64,000 nt of DNA from Nocardioides sp. T2.26MG-1. Its GTDB lineage: Bacteria > Actinomycetota > Actinomycetes > Propionibacteriales > Nocardioidaceae. The stretch is taken from assembly GCF_950101795.1 (NCBI RefSeq), contig NZ_CATNLZ010000037.1, positions 1 to 64,000 of the forward strand. The letters run 5' to 3'. The translations under genes and the position numbers were made by a program. The notes under the pieces were generated by a model. It saw nothing but the letters and a program-made list of their open reading frames with translations. It was not told the DNA's origin and searched no databases. Positions 16,286 to 25,200 of the stretch are shown here, piece after piece; within the stretch, counting starts at the first letter, position 1; each line of letters starts with the position of its first letter.

Positions 16286-17908
16286 ATGACGCAGGTCCTG
16301 TTCACCAACGGCGGCCTGTTCGACGGGCGTCGCCACCTCGGCCGCGGCTCCGTGCTGGTGGAGGGCGGCCGGATCGTCTCGGTCGAGTCGGGTGGTTTCG
16401 AGGCGCCCTTCGAGGCTCGCTTCGCTCGCACCTCAACCACCGTGATCGACCTGCAGGGCGGTCTGCTGGCGCCGGGCTTCGTCGACGCGCACGTGCACCC
16501 CATCCAGGGCGGGCTGGAGCGGCTGCGCTGCGACCTGTCCGGGCTCGCCACGCGGGAGGAGTACCTCGAGGCGGTCGCGTCGTACGCCGCCGCGCACCCG
16601 GACGCCGCCTGGGTCCTCGGCGGCGGCTGGGCGATGCCGGCGTTCCCCGGCGGCACCCCGACCGCCGCCGACCTCGACCGCGTGGTGCCCGACCGCCCGG
16701 TCTACCTGCCCAACCGCGACCACCACGGCGCCTGGGTCAACAGCCGCGCCCTCGAGCTCGCGGGCGTGGACGAGCACGCGCCCGACCCGCCCGACGGCCG
16801 GGTCGAGCGCGACGCCGACGGCCGGCCGAGCGGGACCCTCCACGAGGGGGCGACCTCGCTGGTCTCCCGGCACCTGCCCCGCACCACCGGGGAGGACTAC
16901 CGCCGGGCGCTGATGGCGGGCCAGGCCTACCTGCACTCGGTGGGGGTGACCTCCTGGCAGGACGCGATCGTGGGCGCCTACTCGGGCATGGACGACCCGG
17001 CGTCGACGTACGTCACGGCGGCCGCGAGCGGCGACCTCCGCTCCCACGTCGTCGGCGCGCTGTGGTGGGAGCGGCGGCTCGGCACCGAGCAGGTCGCCGA
17101 CCTGGTCGGCCGGCGCGAGGCGATGACGGGTGGCCGGTTCCGCGCCACGACCGTGAAGATCATGCAGGACGGCGTCGCCGAGAACGGCACGGCCGCGATG
17201 CTCGCGCCCTACCTCGACCGGTGCGGGCACCCGACCGACAACAGCGGGCACTCCTTCCTCGAGGCGGACGCGCTCCGCGAGGCGGTTGCGGCCCTCGACG
17301 CGGCCGGCTTCCAGGTGCACGTGCACGCGATCGGCGACCGCGGCGTCCGGGAGGCGCTCGACGCGTTCGAGGGCACCGACCCGGCGCGCCGCCACCAGAT
17401 CGCCCACGTCCAGGTGGTGCACCCCGACGACGTACGCCGCTTCGCCGGGCTCGGCGTCGCCGCGAACCTGCAGATGCTCTGGGCGTGCCTCGACGACCAG
17501 ATGGTCGACCTCACGCTGCCGCACCTCGGCCCGGAGCGGGCGGCCTGGCAGTACCCCTTCGGCGACCTGCTGCGCTCCGGGGCGCGGCTGGTGGCCGGCA
17601 GTGACTGGCCGGTGAGCGCCCCCGACCCGCTCCAGGCGATCCAGGTGGCGGTCGCCCGGGTGGAGCCCGGCAGCGACCGCGAGCCGTTCCTCCCCGAGCA
17701 GGCGCTGCCGCTCGAGGCGGCGTTCGCGGCGTACACCTCCGGCTCGGCATGGGCGAACGGCCGCGACGACGCGGGCGTGCTGCAAGCGGGGGCGGTCGCG
17801 GACCTCGTGGTGCTCGACCGCGACCCGTTCGCGGGCCCGGCCGACCAGATCGGCGAGGCGCGGGTCGTGTCCACCTGGATCGACGGAGCGGCCGTCCACG
17901 CCGACTGA
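16286..17908 (+). CDS. YtcJ-like metal-dependent amidohydrolase (amidohydrolase 3 family)
   Basis: Hydrolase of 540 residues with the composite N- and C-terminal beta-sandwich and TIM barrel of this superfamily. Metal-site motifs are GFVDAHVHPIQGG, HVHAIGDRG, AHVQVVHPDD and AGSDWPVS. It probably cleaves an amide such as an N-acylated amine, but the substrate is unknown. Residues about 36-54 (GGFEAPFEARFARTSTTVI) are encoded by a copy of a dispersed palindromic repeat that also occurs at 33863-33908. It is therefore an in-frame repeat-derived linker in the N-terminal sandwich. It is co-directional with the downstream dehydrogenase. Confidence 0.88.
   Translation: MTQVLFTNGGLFDGRRHLGRGSVLVEGGRIVSVESGGFEAPFEARFARTSTTVIDLQGGLLAPGFVDAHVHPIQGGLERLRCDLSGLATREEYLEAVASYAAAHPDAAWVLGGGWAMPAFPGGTPTAADLDRVVPDRPVYLPNRDHHGAWVNSRALELAGVDEHAPDPPDGRVERDADGRPSGTLHEGATSLVSRHLPRTTGEDYRRALMAGQAYLHSVGVTSWQDAIVGAYSGMDDPASTYVTAAASGDLRSHVVGALWWERRLGTEQVADLVGRREAMTGGRFRATTVKIMQDGVAENGTAAMLAPYLDRCGHPTDNSGHSFLEADALREAVAALDAAGFQVHVHAIGDRGVREALDAFEGTDPARRHQIAHVQVVHPDDVRRFAGLGVAANLQMLWACLDDQMVDLTLPHLGPERAAWQYPFGDLLRSGARLVAGSDWPVSAPDPLQAIQVAVARVEPGSDREPFLPEQALPLEAAFAAYTSGSAWANGRDDAGVLQAGAVADLVVLDRDPFAGPADQIGEARVVSTWIDGAAVHAD
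16391..16446 (+). repeat. Dispersed palindromic repeat, copy 1, inside the amidohydrolase gene
   Basis: The sequence matches the reverse complement of 33863-33908 base for base, except for an 11-base internal expansion (partial duplication around CGAGGC) and one A/T difference. The ends GGTGGTTTCGAGG and CCTCAACCACC pair with each other, and the middle is a direct repeat GCTCGC-TTC-GCTCGC. The copy keeps the reading frame open. Confidence 0.85.
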
Positions 17909-17987
17909 ACACCCCGTGACAACTAATTCCGTGTTACATCGCGGGTTCGCCCTACCGATTCCGTAGATCGGTCATTAGGCTCCCCGC
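17909..17987 (+). promoter_or_regulatory. Promoter region of the aldehyde dehydrogenase gene
   Basis: TAGGCT (17976-17981) ends six bases before the ATG, which indicates a leaderless start. Upstream lies a 6-bp inverted repeat ACCGAT-N7-ATCGGT (17954-17972) over the -35 area. Two copies of an ATTCCGT motif are also present (17926-17932 and 17958-17964). Confidence 0.5.
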
Positions 17988-19421
17988 ATGGCCGACCGAA
18001 CCTTCAAGAACGTCATCAACGCAGAGCTCGTCGACAGCGCGTCGGGGGAGACCTACGACATCGTCGACCCGACCACCGGCGAGGTGTACGCGCAGGCGCC
18101 CAGGTCGGGCGCCGAGGACGTCGACCGCGCCTACGCCGCGGCCGCGACGGCCTTCGAGTCGTGGGGCGCCACCACACCCAAGGAGCGCTCCGAGGCGCTG
18201 CTCAAGATCGCGGACGCCATCGAGGCGCGCGTCGAGGAGATCAACGCGGTCGAGTGCCGGGACACCGGCAAGCCGCTCCAGATCACGATGGACGAGGAGA
18301 TGCCGTACGCAGCGGACCACTTCCGGTTCTTCGCGGGCGCTGCGCGCGTGCTCGAGGGGCGCTCGGCAGGGGAGTACATGGCCGACCACACCTCGTGGAT
18401 CCGGCGTGAGCCGGTCGGCGTCGTCGGCCAGGTGACGCCCTGGAACTACCCGCTGCTGATGATGATCTGGAAGATCGCCCCGGCCCTGGCCGGCGGCAAC
18501 ACGATCGTGCTCAAGCCCAGCGACACCACCCCGGCCAGCTCGACGCTGCTCGCCGAGATCGCCCAGGAGTTCCTCCCGCCGGGCGTGCTCAACGTCGTCA
18601 CCGGCGACCGCGACACCGGCCGCGCGCTCGTCGCGCACAAGACGCCCCAGATGGTCGCGATCACCGGCTCCGTCCGCGCCGGCATGGAGGTCGCCGAGTC
18701 GGCCTCGCACGACCTCAAGCGCGTCCACCTCGAGCTCGGCGGCAAGGCCCCGGTGATCGTCTTCGACGACGCCGACATCGAGAAGGCGGCCGAGGGCATC
18801 GCCGGCGCCGGCCTGTTCAACGGGGGCCAGGACTGCACCGCCGCGACCCGGGTGCTCGCGGGGCCGGGGATCCACGACGAGTTCGTCGCCGCGCTCACCG
18901 AGGCGGCGAAGGGGATGCCGACCGGCATGCCCGACGACGAGGCGACGTACTACGGCCCGCTCAACAACCAGAGCCAGCTCGAGCGGGTCACCGGCATGGT
19001 CGACCGGCTCCCCGACCACGCGAACCTCCAGACCGGTGGCGCCCGCAAGGGCGAGTGCGGCTACTTCTACGAGCCCACGGTCGTCTCCGGCCTGCGCCAG
19101 GACGACGAGCAGATCCAGACCGAGATCTTCGGCCCGGTGATGACCGTGCAGCGGTTCACCGACGAGGCCGAGGCGCTGCGCTGGGCCAACGGCGTCGAGT
19201 ACGGCCTGTCCTCCAGCGTCTGGACCAAGGACCACGCCCGCGCCATGCGGATGTCCAAGGGCCTCGACTTCGGTGTGGTCTGGATCAACACCCACATCCC
19301 GTTCATCTCCGAGATGCCGCACGGCGGGTTCAAGCACTCCGGCTACGGCAAGGACCTCTCGATGTACGGGCTCGAGGACTACACCCGTATTAAGCACGTC
19401 ATGAGCTACATCGGGTCCTAG
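17988..19421 (+). CDS. Aldehyde dehydrogenase, gamma-aminobutyraldehyde dehydrogenase type
   Basis: NAD(P)-dependent aldehyde dehydrogenase of 477 residues. The general base is Glu249 (LELGGKAPVIV) and the nucleophile is Cys283 (GGQDCTAATR), with normal spacing. FGPVMTVQRF and PHGGFKHSGYGKD are also present. The closest well-known relatives oxidise 4-aminobutyraldehyde to GABA, and the adjacent aminotransferase, oxidase and polyamine transporter support that. The TAG stop codon is formed by the first bases of an inverted-repeat element (19419-19531). Confidence 0.9.
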   Translation: MADRTFKNVINAELVDSASGETYDIVDPTTGEVYAQAPRSGAEDVDRAYAAAATAFESWGATTPKERSEALLKIADAIEARVEEINAVECRDTGKPLQITMDEEMPYAADHFRFFAGAARVLEGRSAGEYMADHTSWIRREPVGVVGQVTPWNYPLLMMIWKIAPALAGGNTIVLKPSDTTPASSTLLAEIAQEFLPPGVLNVVTGDRDTGRALVAHKTPQMVAITGSVRAGMEVAESASHDLKRVHLELGGKAPVIVFDDADIEKAAEGIAGAGLFNGGQDCTAATRVLAGPGIHDEFVAALTEAAKGMPTGMPDDEATYYGPLNNQSQLERVTGMVDRLPDHANLQTGGARKGECGYFYEPTVVSGLRQDDEQIQTEIFGPVMTVQRFTDEAEALRWANGVEYGLSSSVWTKDHARAMRMSKGLDFGVVWINTHIPFISEMPHGGFKHSGYGKDLSMYGLEDYTRIKHVMSYIGS

Positions 19422-19531
19422 GCGCCGTGAAACGCGGCGCCTGGCTGCGTTGTCGTCGCTCGACGGCCCGCTTCGCTCAAAGGCCGCCTTCGCTCCTCCG
19501 CCTTGCCATGCACCACGTTTGACGACGCCTA
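19419..19531. repeat. 113-bp intergenic element with 16-bp terminal inverted repeats
   Basis: TAGGCGCCGTGAAACG (19419-19434) and the reverse complement of 19516-19531 agree at 14 of 16 bases. The left end also forms a hairpin GGCGCCG-N7-CGGCGCC (19421-19441) that could end transcription of the dehydrogenase gene. The interior carries two CTTCGCTC units. The element fills almost all of the gap between the dehydrogenase and the saccharopine-dehydrogenase-like gene. Confidence 0.7.
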
Positions 19532-19544
19532 GAAAGAGTTCTTC

Positions 19545-20765
19545 ATGAGGATCCTGCTGGTCGGAGCCGGGGGAGTTGGTGCCGCGTTCGCCGCGATCGC
19601 CGCGCGGCGCGACTTCTTCGAGACGATCGTGGTCGCCGACTACGACCTCGCGAAGGCCGAGCGGGCCGCGGCGACCGACGAGCGGTACGTCGCGGCGCAG
19701 GTCGACGCGTCCTCGATGGCCGCCGTCGCGGGGCTGTGCCGCGAGCACCGCATCACCCACGTGATGAACGCGGTCGACCCGGTGTTCGACATGCCGATCT
19801 TCGACGGGGCGTTCGAGGCCGGCGCCGACTACCTCGACATGGCGATGTCGCTGTCGCGGCCACACCCCGAGGCGCCGTACGAGAAGACCGGGGTGAAGCT
19901 CGGCGACGAGCAGTTCGCCGTCGCGTCCGAGTGGGAGATCGCCGGCCGGCTCGCGCTGGTCGGGATCGGCGTCGAGCCCGGGCTCTCCGACGTGTTCGCG
20001 CGGTACGCCGCCGACCACCTCTTCTCCCGTGTAGACGAGCTCGGCACCCGCGACGGCGCCAACCTCGTGGTCACCGACGACGACGGCAACGAGATCTTCG
20101 CGCCGTCGTTCTCGATGTGGACCACGATCGAGGAGTGCCTCAACCCGCCCGTGGTCTGGCAGGACGGGCAGTGGCACACGACCGCGCCGTTCTCCGAGCC
20201 GGAGGTCTTCGACTTCCCCGAGGGCATCGGGCCGGTCGAGTGCGTGAACGTCGAGCACGAGGAGGTGCTCCTCATGCCGCGCTGGATCGACTGCAGGCGC
20301 GCGACGTTCAAGTACGGCCTCGGCGACGAGTTCATCAACATCCTCAAGGTCCTGCACACTCTCGGCCTCGACCGCACCGAGAAGGTCCGGGTGAAGGCCA
20401 AGGATGGGTTCAGCGAGGTCAGCCCGCGCGACGTGGTCGCGGCGGTGCTGCCCGACCCGGCCACCGTGGGACCGCGGATGAAGGGCAAGACCTGCGCCGG
20501 CCTGTGGGTCACGGGCGCGGGCAAGGACGGCGCGCCACGCTCGACGTACCTCTACCACGTCGTCGACAACGAGTGGACGATGCGCGAGTACGGCCACCAG
20601 TGCGTGGTCTGGCAGACCGCGGTCAACCCGGTCGTCGCGCTCGAGCTGCTCGCCCGCGGCACCTGGGCGGGCGCCGGCGTGCTCGGCCCGGAGGCCTTCG
20701 ACGCGGTGCCGTTCCTCGACCTGCTGACCGAGTACGGCAGCCCGTGGGGGATCCAGGAGCTCTGA
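19545..20765 (+). CDS. Saccharopine dehydrogenase-like NAD(P)-dependent oxidoreductase
   Basis: A 406-residue protein with an N-terminal Rossmann motif (RILLVGAGGVGAAFAAIAA), then the saccharopine dehydrogenase / homospermidine synthase / carboxynorspermidine dehydrogenase fold (CREHRITHVMNAVDPVFDMP, short quote). These enzymes make or cleave secondary amines by reductive condensation of an amine with an aldehyde or keto acid. Its place after aminotransferase and aldehyde dehydrogenase genes suggests action on a polyamine adduct, not lysine, but the reaction is not established. A putative ribosome site AAAGAG precedes the ATG. Confidence 0.75.
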   Translation: MRILLVGAGGVGAAFAAIAARRDFFETIVVADYDLAKAERAAATDERYVAAQVDASSMAAVAGLCREHRITHVMNAVDPVFDMPIFDGAFEAGADYLDMAMSLSRPHPEAPYEKTGVKLGDEQFAVASEWEIAGRLALVGIGVEPGLSDVFARYAADHLFSRVDELGTRDGANLVVTDDDGNEIFAPSFSMWTTIEECLNPPVVWQDGQWHTTAPFSEPEVFDFPEGIGPVECVNVEHEEVLLMPRWIDCRRATFKYGLGDEFINILKVLHTLGLDRTEKVRVKAKDGFSEVSPRDVVAAVLPDPATVGPRMKGKTCAGLWVTGAGKDGAPRSTYLYHVVDNEWTMREYGHQCVVWQTAVNPVVALELLARGTWAGAGVLGPEAFDAVPFLDLLTEYGSPWGIQEL

Positions 20766-20766
20766 T

Positions 20767-20785
20767 CCGGACCCGCTTCGTCCGG
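20767..20785 (+). terminator. Hairpin after the saccharopine dehydrogenase-like gene
   Basis: CCGGAC (20767-20772) pairs exactly with GTCCGG (20780-20785) over a 7-base loop, one base after the stop codon. No T-tract follows. It is a probable weak terminator. Confidence 0.4.
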
Positions 20786-20872
20786 GAGGACTCGTTGCTG
20801 GCATTCTTTACCGCGACAGACGGGCGACGTGCCCGGTCTCGGCACAGCTGACGAGCACAGGGGCCCGGTTCG

Positions 20873-22171
20873 ATGAGGACGACCGCAGACGGGTGCGGGA
20901 CCGGGGCCTCGGCGACCCCCGGCGTCGTCCGTCCCGCACCGCCGCGCGAGTCGCTCCGATTGGTGCTGATGCTCGGCGTGCTGGTCGCGCTGGGGCCGTT
21001 CACGATCGACATGTACCTGCCCGCGCTGCCGACGATCACCGACGAGCTGCAGACCACGTCGACCGCCGTCCAGCTGACACTCACCGGCACCCTCGCGGGG
21101 CTCGGCCTCGGGCAGCTGGTGCTCGGGCCGCTCTCGGACACCTTCGGCCGGCGCCGGCCGCTGCTCGCCGGCACGACGGTCCACGTCGTCGCCTCCTTGC
21201 TGTGTGCGGTCGCCCCCAACGTCGGGGTGCTCGGTGCGCTGCGGGTGCTGGAGGGGCTCGGGGCCGCCGCCGCGTCGGTCGTCGCGATCGCGGTGGTCCG
21301 GGACCTGTTCAGCGGAGTCCGGGCGGCGCGGATGATCTCGCGGCTGGTGCTGGTCATCGGCGCCTCGCCGGTGCTTGCGCCCACGGTCGGCGGGGAGGTG
21401 CTGCGCTGGACCGACTGGCGGGGCGTCTTCGCCGCGCTCGCGGTGCTCGGCCTGGCGGTCACCGTGATGGCCGCGATCGCGCTGCCCGAGACGCTGCCGC
21501 CCGCCCGCCGGCGTACTGGCGGGGTGCCCGCCACCCTGCGCACCTACGCCGGCCTGCTCACCGACCGCACGTTCGTCTGCCTCGTCCTCGTGTCGGGCCT
21601 GAACGCCTCGGCGCTGTTCGCGTACGTCGCCGGCTCGTCGTTCGTGATGCAGGACCAGTACGGCCTCAGCGAGCACACGTTCAGCCTGATCTTCGCGGTC
21701 AACTCGGTCGCGAACATCGGCGCCAGCCAGGTCAACGTGGTGCTGCTGACGTGGTTCGAGCCGGCCCGGATCCTGGTCGCCTCGCTCTCCACCGCGGTGG
21801 TGGCGTCCCTGGCGCTCCTGGTCGTCGCCGTCACCGGCGCGGGTGGGGTGCTCGGCCTGCTGGTGCCGCTGTTCGTCCTGCTCGGGGCGATCGGGCAGAG
21901 CGGCCCGAACGCCTCGGCGCTCGGGCTCTCGCTGCACGGCGAGTCGGCCGGTACGGCGGCCGCGCTGTTCGGCTCGCTGAACTTCGGGCTCGGCGCGCTC
22001 GCCGCCCCGGTCGTCGGCATGCTCGGCAACGACAGCCACGCGATGGCCGCCGTGATGGCCGGCAGCATCGGCCTCGCAGCCACCGTGCTCGTGCTCGGGG
22101 TGCGGCTGCGGGTGCTGCACGCCATCGACCTCTCCGACCCCGAGCCGGTCGCGCTACCTGCAGCCGGCTAG
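20873..22171 (+). CDS. MFS drug-resistance transporter, Bcr/CflA family
   Basis: Membrane protein of 432 residues with about twelve membrane segments. LGPFTIDMYLPALP in the first helix and GLGQLVLGPLSDTFGRRRPLL in the loop between helices 2 and 3 (short quotes) are signatures of the Bcr/CflA group of proton-driven exporters. Substrates in this group include bicyclomycin, sulfonamides and cysteine. No regulator is adjacent. The ATG at 20873 gives a short cytoplasmic tail before helix 1. Confidence 0.88.
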   Translation: MRTTADGCGTGASATPGVVRPAPPRESLRLVLMLGVLVALGPFTIDMYLPALPTITDELQTTSTAVQLTLTGTLAGLGLGQLVLGPLSDTFGRRRPLLAGTTVHVVASLLCAVAPNVGVLGALRVLEGLGAAAASVVAIAVVRDLFSGVRAARMISRLVLVIGASPVLAPTVGGEVLRWTDWRGVFAALAVLGLAVTVMAAIALPETLPPARRRTGGVPATLRTYAGLLTDRTFVCLVLVSGLNASALFAYVAGSSFVMQDQYGLSEHTFSLIFAVNSVANIGASQVNVVLLTWFEPARILVASLSTAVVASLALLVVAVTGAGGVLGLLVPLFVLLGAIGQSGPNASALGLSLHGESAGTAAALFGSLNFGLGALAAPVVGMLGNDSHAMAAVMAGSIGLAATVLVLGVRLRVLHAIDLSDPEPVALPAAG

Positions 22172-22179
22172 CAGGACGA

Positions 22180-22218
22180 CCGGGCCCGCAGCCTCCGGGG
22201 GAGAGGCGGCGGGCCCGG
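22180..22218. terminator. Strong bidirectional hairpin between MFS and subtilase genes
   Basis: CCGGGCCCGC (22180-22189) pairs exactly with GCGGGCCCGG (22209-22218), and the loop holds a second 5-bp stem GCCTC/GAGGC. It lies between two converging genes, so it probably terminates both. Confidence 0.75.
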
Positions 22219-22240
22219 ACGTGCTCGGGTGGAGCGGGTG

Positions 22241-25200
22241 CTACGGAGTGACGTTGCGGACCACGACGTCACCGCTGCCGACGAGCACGTTGCCGTCGGT
22301 GCGGACCTGGACGTTGCCGACCAGGACCCGACCGTCGCTCGGCGCCTGGCGGGCCGTGACCGTGCCGGCCACGGTCCACGTGCTGCCGGCGGGCCGCGAC
22401 GCGTTCGCGTCGGTGAGGCTGACCGCGCCGAACGCCGAGTTGACGAAGACGTCGACGTAGTCGTACGTCGTGGAGCCCGCGGGGACCGAGTAGCCGTCGA
22501 CCAGGACGGTGTACTCCCCGGCCGCCGGGTTCGGGATCGTCACCGACTCCTCGGAGTCGCCGTCCGCCGACTGTCCCACGATCTGGCCGTCACGCAGGAC
22601 GTACAGGTCGAGGTCCGCCCCGAGGTCCGAGGTGCCGCCGATCGTGGCCCGCAGGCTCGTCGAGCCCGGGCTCACCTGGACGGTCGTCACCTGCTGGGCG
22701 AGATTGGCGATCGTCGGCTTGTCGATCCTCGCCGAGCCCAGCGTCGTCCCGACCGCCCGGCCGGTGAAGGCGCCGAACAGGTTGGTGATGTCGTAGCTGC
22801 GCTCGACCGGGGTGCCCGCCGTCGCCGACTCGATGGTGTCGGGGTTGGGGGAGACCTTGGCGCCGAGGATCGAGGCGGTCAGCGTGAAGGGCACCTCCGC
22901 GATGTCGGACGTGCGGCGGCCCTCGACGCTGACCTCCCAGACGCCCGCCTGCGGGTTGCTGGCGGTGCGGCTGTACGGCGTGCCACCGGCGCAGCCCGCC
23001 ACCGGCGGTGCGTAGCAGTTCGTGGTGGCGTTGTTGTCGACGCCCACGCCGTACGGGTGGAACCGCAGGAACCGGGCCTGGCCGGTGCCGGGGGTGCCGT
23101 CCGGGCCGCTGAAGTCCACCTTGAACGCCGGGGTGCCGGCCGGGACCTTGAAGAAGTACGACCGGGTCTGGTTGCGGCCGATCGTCCCGCTCTTCGTGAC
23201 CGTGTAGTTGTTGCCCGCGGTGAACTGCTCCGCGGCGACCACGGTGTTGAGCGTCTGGGCGTCGATGCCCGGGGTCGCGGGGTCGTCGAGGTTGAGGATC
23301 GCCGAGTGGATCCCGGCCGATCCGGCCTCGACCTCGACCGGCAGGCTCACCGGCTTGTTCAGCGGCAGCGCGACCGTGCCCGGCGAGGAGAACGTGCCGT
23401 CGTTGCCGACCCAGCCGACCTGGTAGCTGATCGACTTGGATCCGCCGGAGGTGCGGGTGAGGGTGTAGGTGCGGGTGTAGGTGTCACCGGCCTTGACGCC
23501 CTCCCGGTCGAAGATGCCCGTGCCGACGCCCGGCTTGGCCAGGTATCCGGACAGGACCGTGTTGACCGGCACGGTGGCGGTGATCGCCACCGGCTTGACG
23601 GTGCGCTCGAGCACGTCCCACGCGGCGGGCACGTTCATCAGGCCGTTGCCCTGCTCGTAGGCGCCGTACCGCGGCAGGAACCGCGACGAGGAGTTGATCG
23701 CCTGGCGCAGCTGCGCCGGCTGGTACTGGACCCCGGCCTGCTTCGCCGCCGAGACGAGCAGCGCCGCGGCGCCGGCCGCCTGGGGCGAGGCCATCGAGGT
23801 GCCGTTGAACATGGCGTAGCCGGCGGGCAGGGGGTAGGTGCCCCCGACCGGTCCGCCCTCCTGCCAGGTCGGCACGGTGGAGATCGCCGATCCCGGGGCG
23901 AGGATCTGCGGCTTGAAGCCGCCGTCCTCCCGGGGACCGCGCGAGGAGTAGCCGTGGATGTTGTCGGCGTACGCCGAGTCCGACCCGTAGTTGCTGCGCC
24001 AGGTCTTGTCGGTGATGTAGGAGCCGACGCTCATCACGTTGGTCGCCACCGACGGGTCGCCGACGGTGTTCAGGCCCGAGCCGCTGTTGCCGGCCGAGAT
24101 GAACATCTGCACCTTGTACTGCTCGATGAGCCGGTCGTAGAGCACCGCGCGCGTGTTGTTGCCGTCGTTGAGGGCCGGCAGGCCGCCGATCGACATGTTG
24201 ATCACGTCGACGTTGCCCTGCTTGGCGATGAAGGTCATGCCCTCGATCAGGGCGTGGGCGGTGCAGCCGGCCACGAACAGGCAGACCCGGACGGACTTGA
24301 TCTTGGCGCCAGGCGCGGCGCCGGTCATCGCACCGCCGAACATGCCGTTGGCCGCAGTGATGCCGGCGACGTGGGAGCCGTGGGCGCCCGAGACGATGCC
24401 GATGTTGACGACCTTGTCCTTGCCGTCGGTCTGCACGACGAACGGCATGGCCTCGCGGACGTCGGTGGCCGGGTCGTCCTGGCCGAACGTGCCGACGTCG
24501 TAGCGCTTCGCGTAGTCGGTCATCGCCTTCTCGTCGGCGAAGGACCGGTCCTGGTCGGTGTCGACCCACACGTCGTTGCTCGAGGTGTTCCAGAGGACGC
24601 CGAAGACGCCGCTGCTGCCGGCCGGGTTGCCGTCCCGGTTCACGTCGTTGCCGACCTCGCCGCCGAGGTTCGGGTCACGCTCGTCGAACAGCCCGATGCG
24701 GTAGGAGCCGGCGGCCGGGGCGGTGTACGCCGTGCCCTGGTAGGTGAACGTGGCTCCGCTGACCTGGTCGGTCATCTTGACCCAGGTCGGGTCGCCGTCG
24801 GTGAACGGGTCGGTGGCGGTCACCCAGTCGACGATCTTGCGCTCACCGGTCGTGGTCGTGCGCAGCGCCGGGTGGCTCAGGTCGACGCCCGAGTCGACGA
24901 TCGCGATCGTGGTGCCGCGCCCGTCCCACTCGGGGTGGGCCTTCATGAAGTCGACGGCGCCGGTGTCGGCGATCGGCATGTAGGGGTTGTCCTGCGGGGT
25001 GTCCGCACCCGGCGGGGTCTGGGGCGCGACGGGCTGCGCGCCGTCGGGCACCGGGTCGTCGAGTGCGATGACCTCGTCGACGTCGGCGGCCTGCACCCCG
25101 GAGACCCGGGCGGCCTGCTCGGCGCTCTTGGTGGGGACGCTGACGCGGAGGTAGCTGACGTCGTCGTCGCGCTTCTGGACGGTGCCGCCCAGCGCGGTGA

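Noticed and set aside
17952..20804. A 950-codon minus-strand frame across the aldehyde dehydrogenase and saccharopine-dehydrogenase-like genes
   Set aside because: Same GC-bias shadow; the product is an Arg/Gly/Val/Asp-rich low-complexity chain with no motifs, and the plus strand holds two well-supported enzymes.
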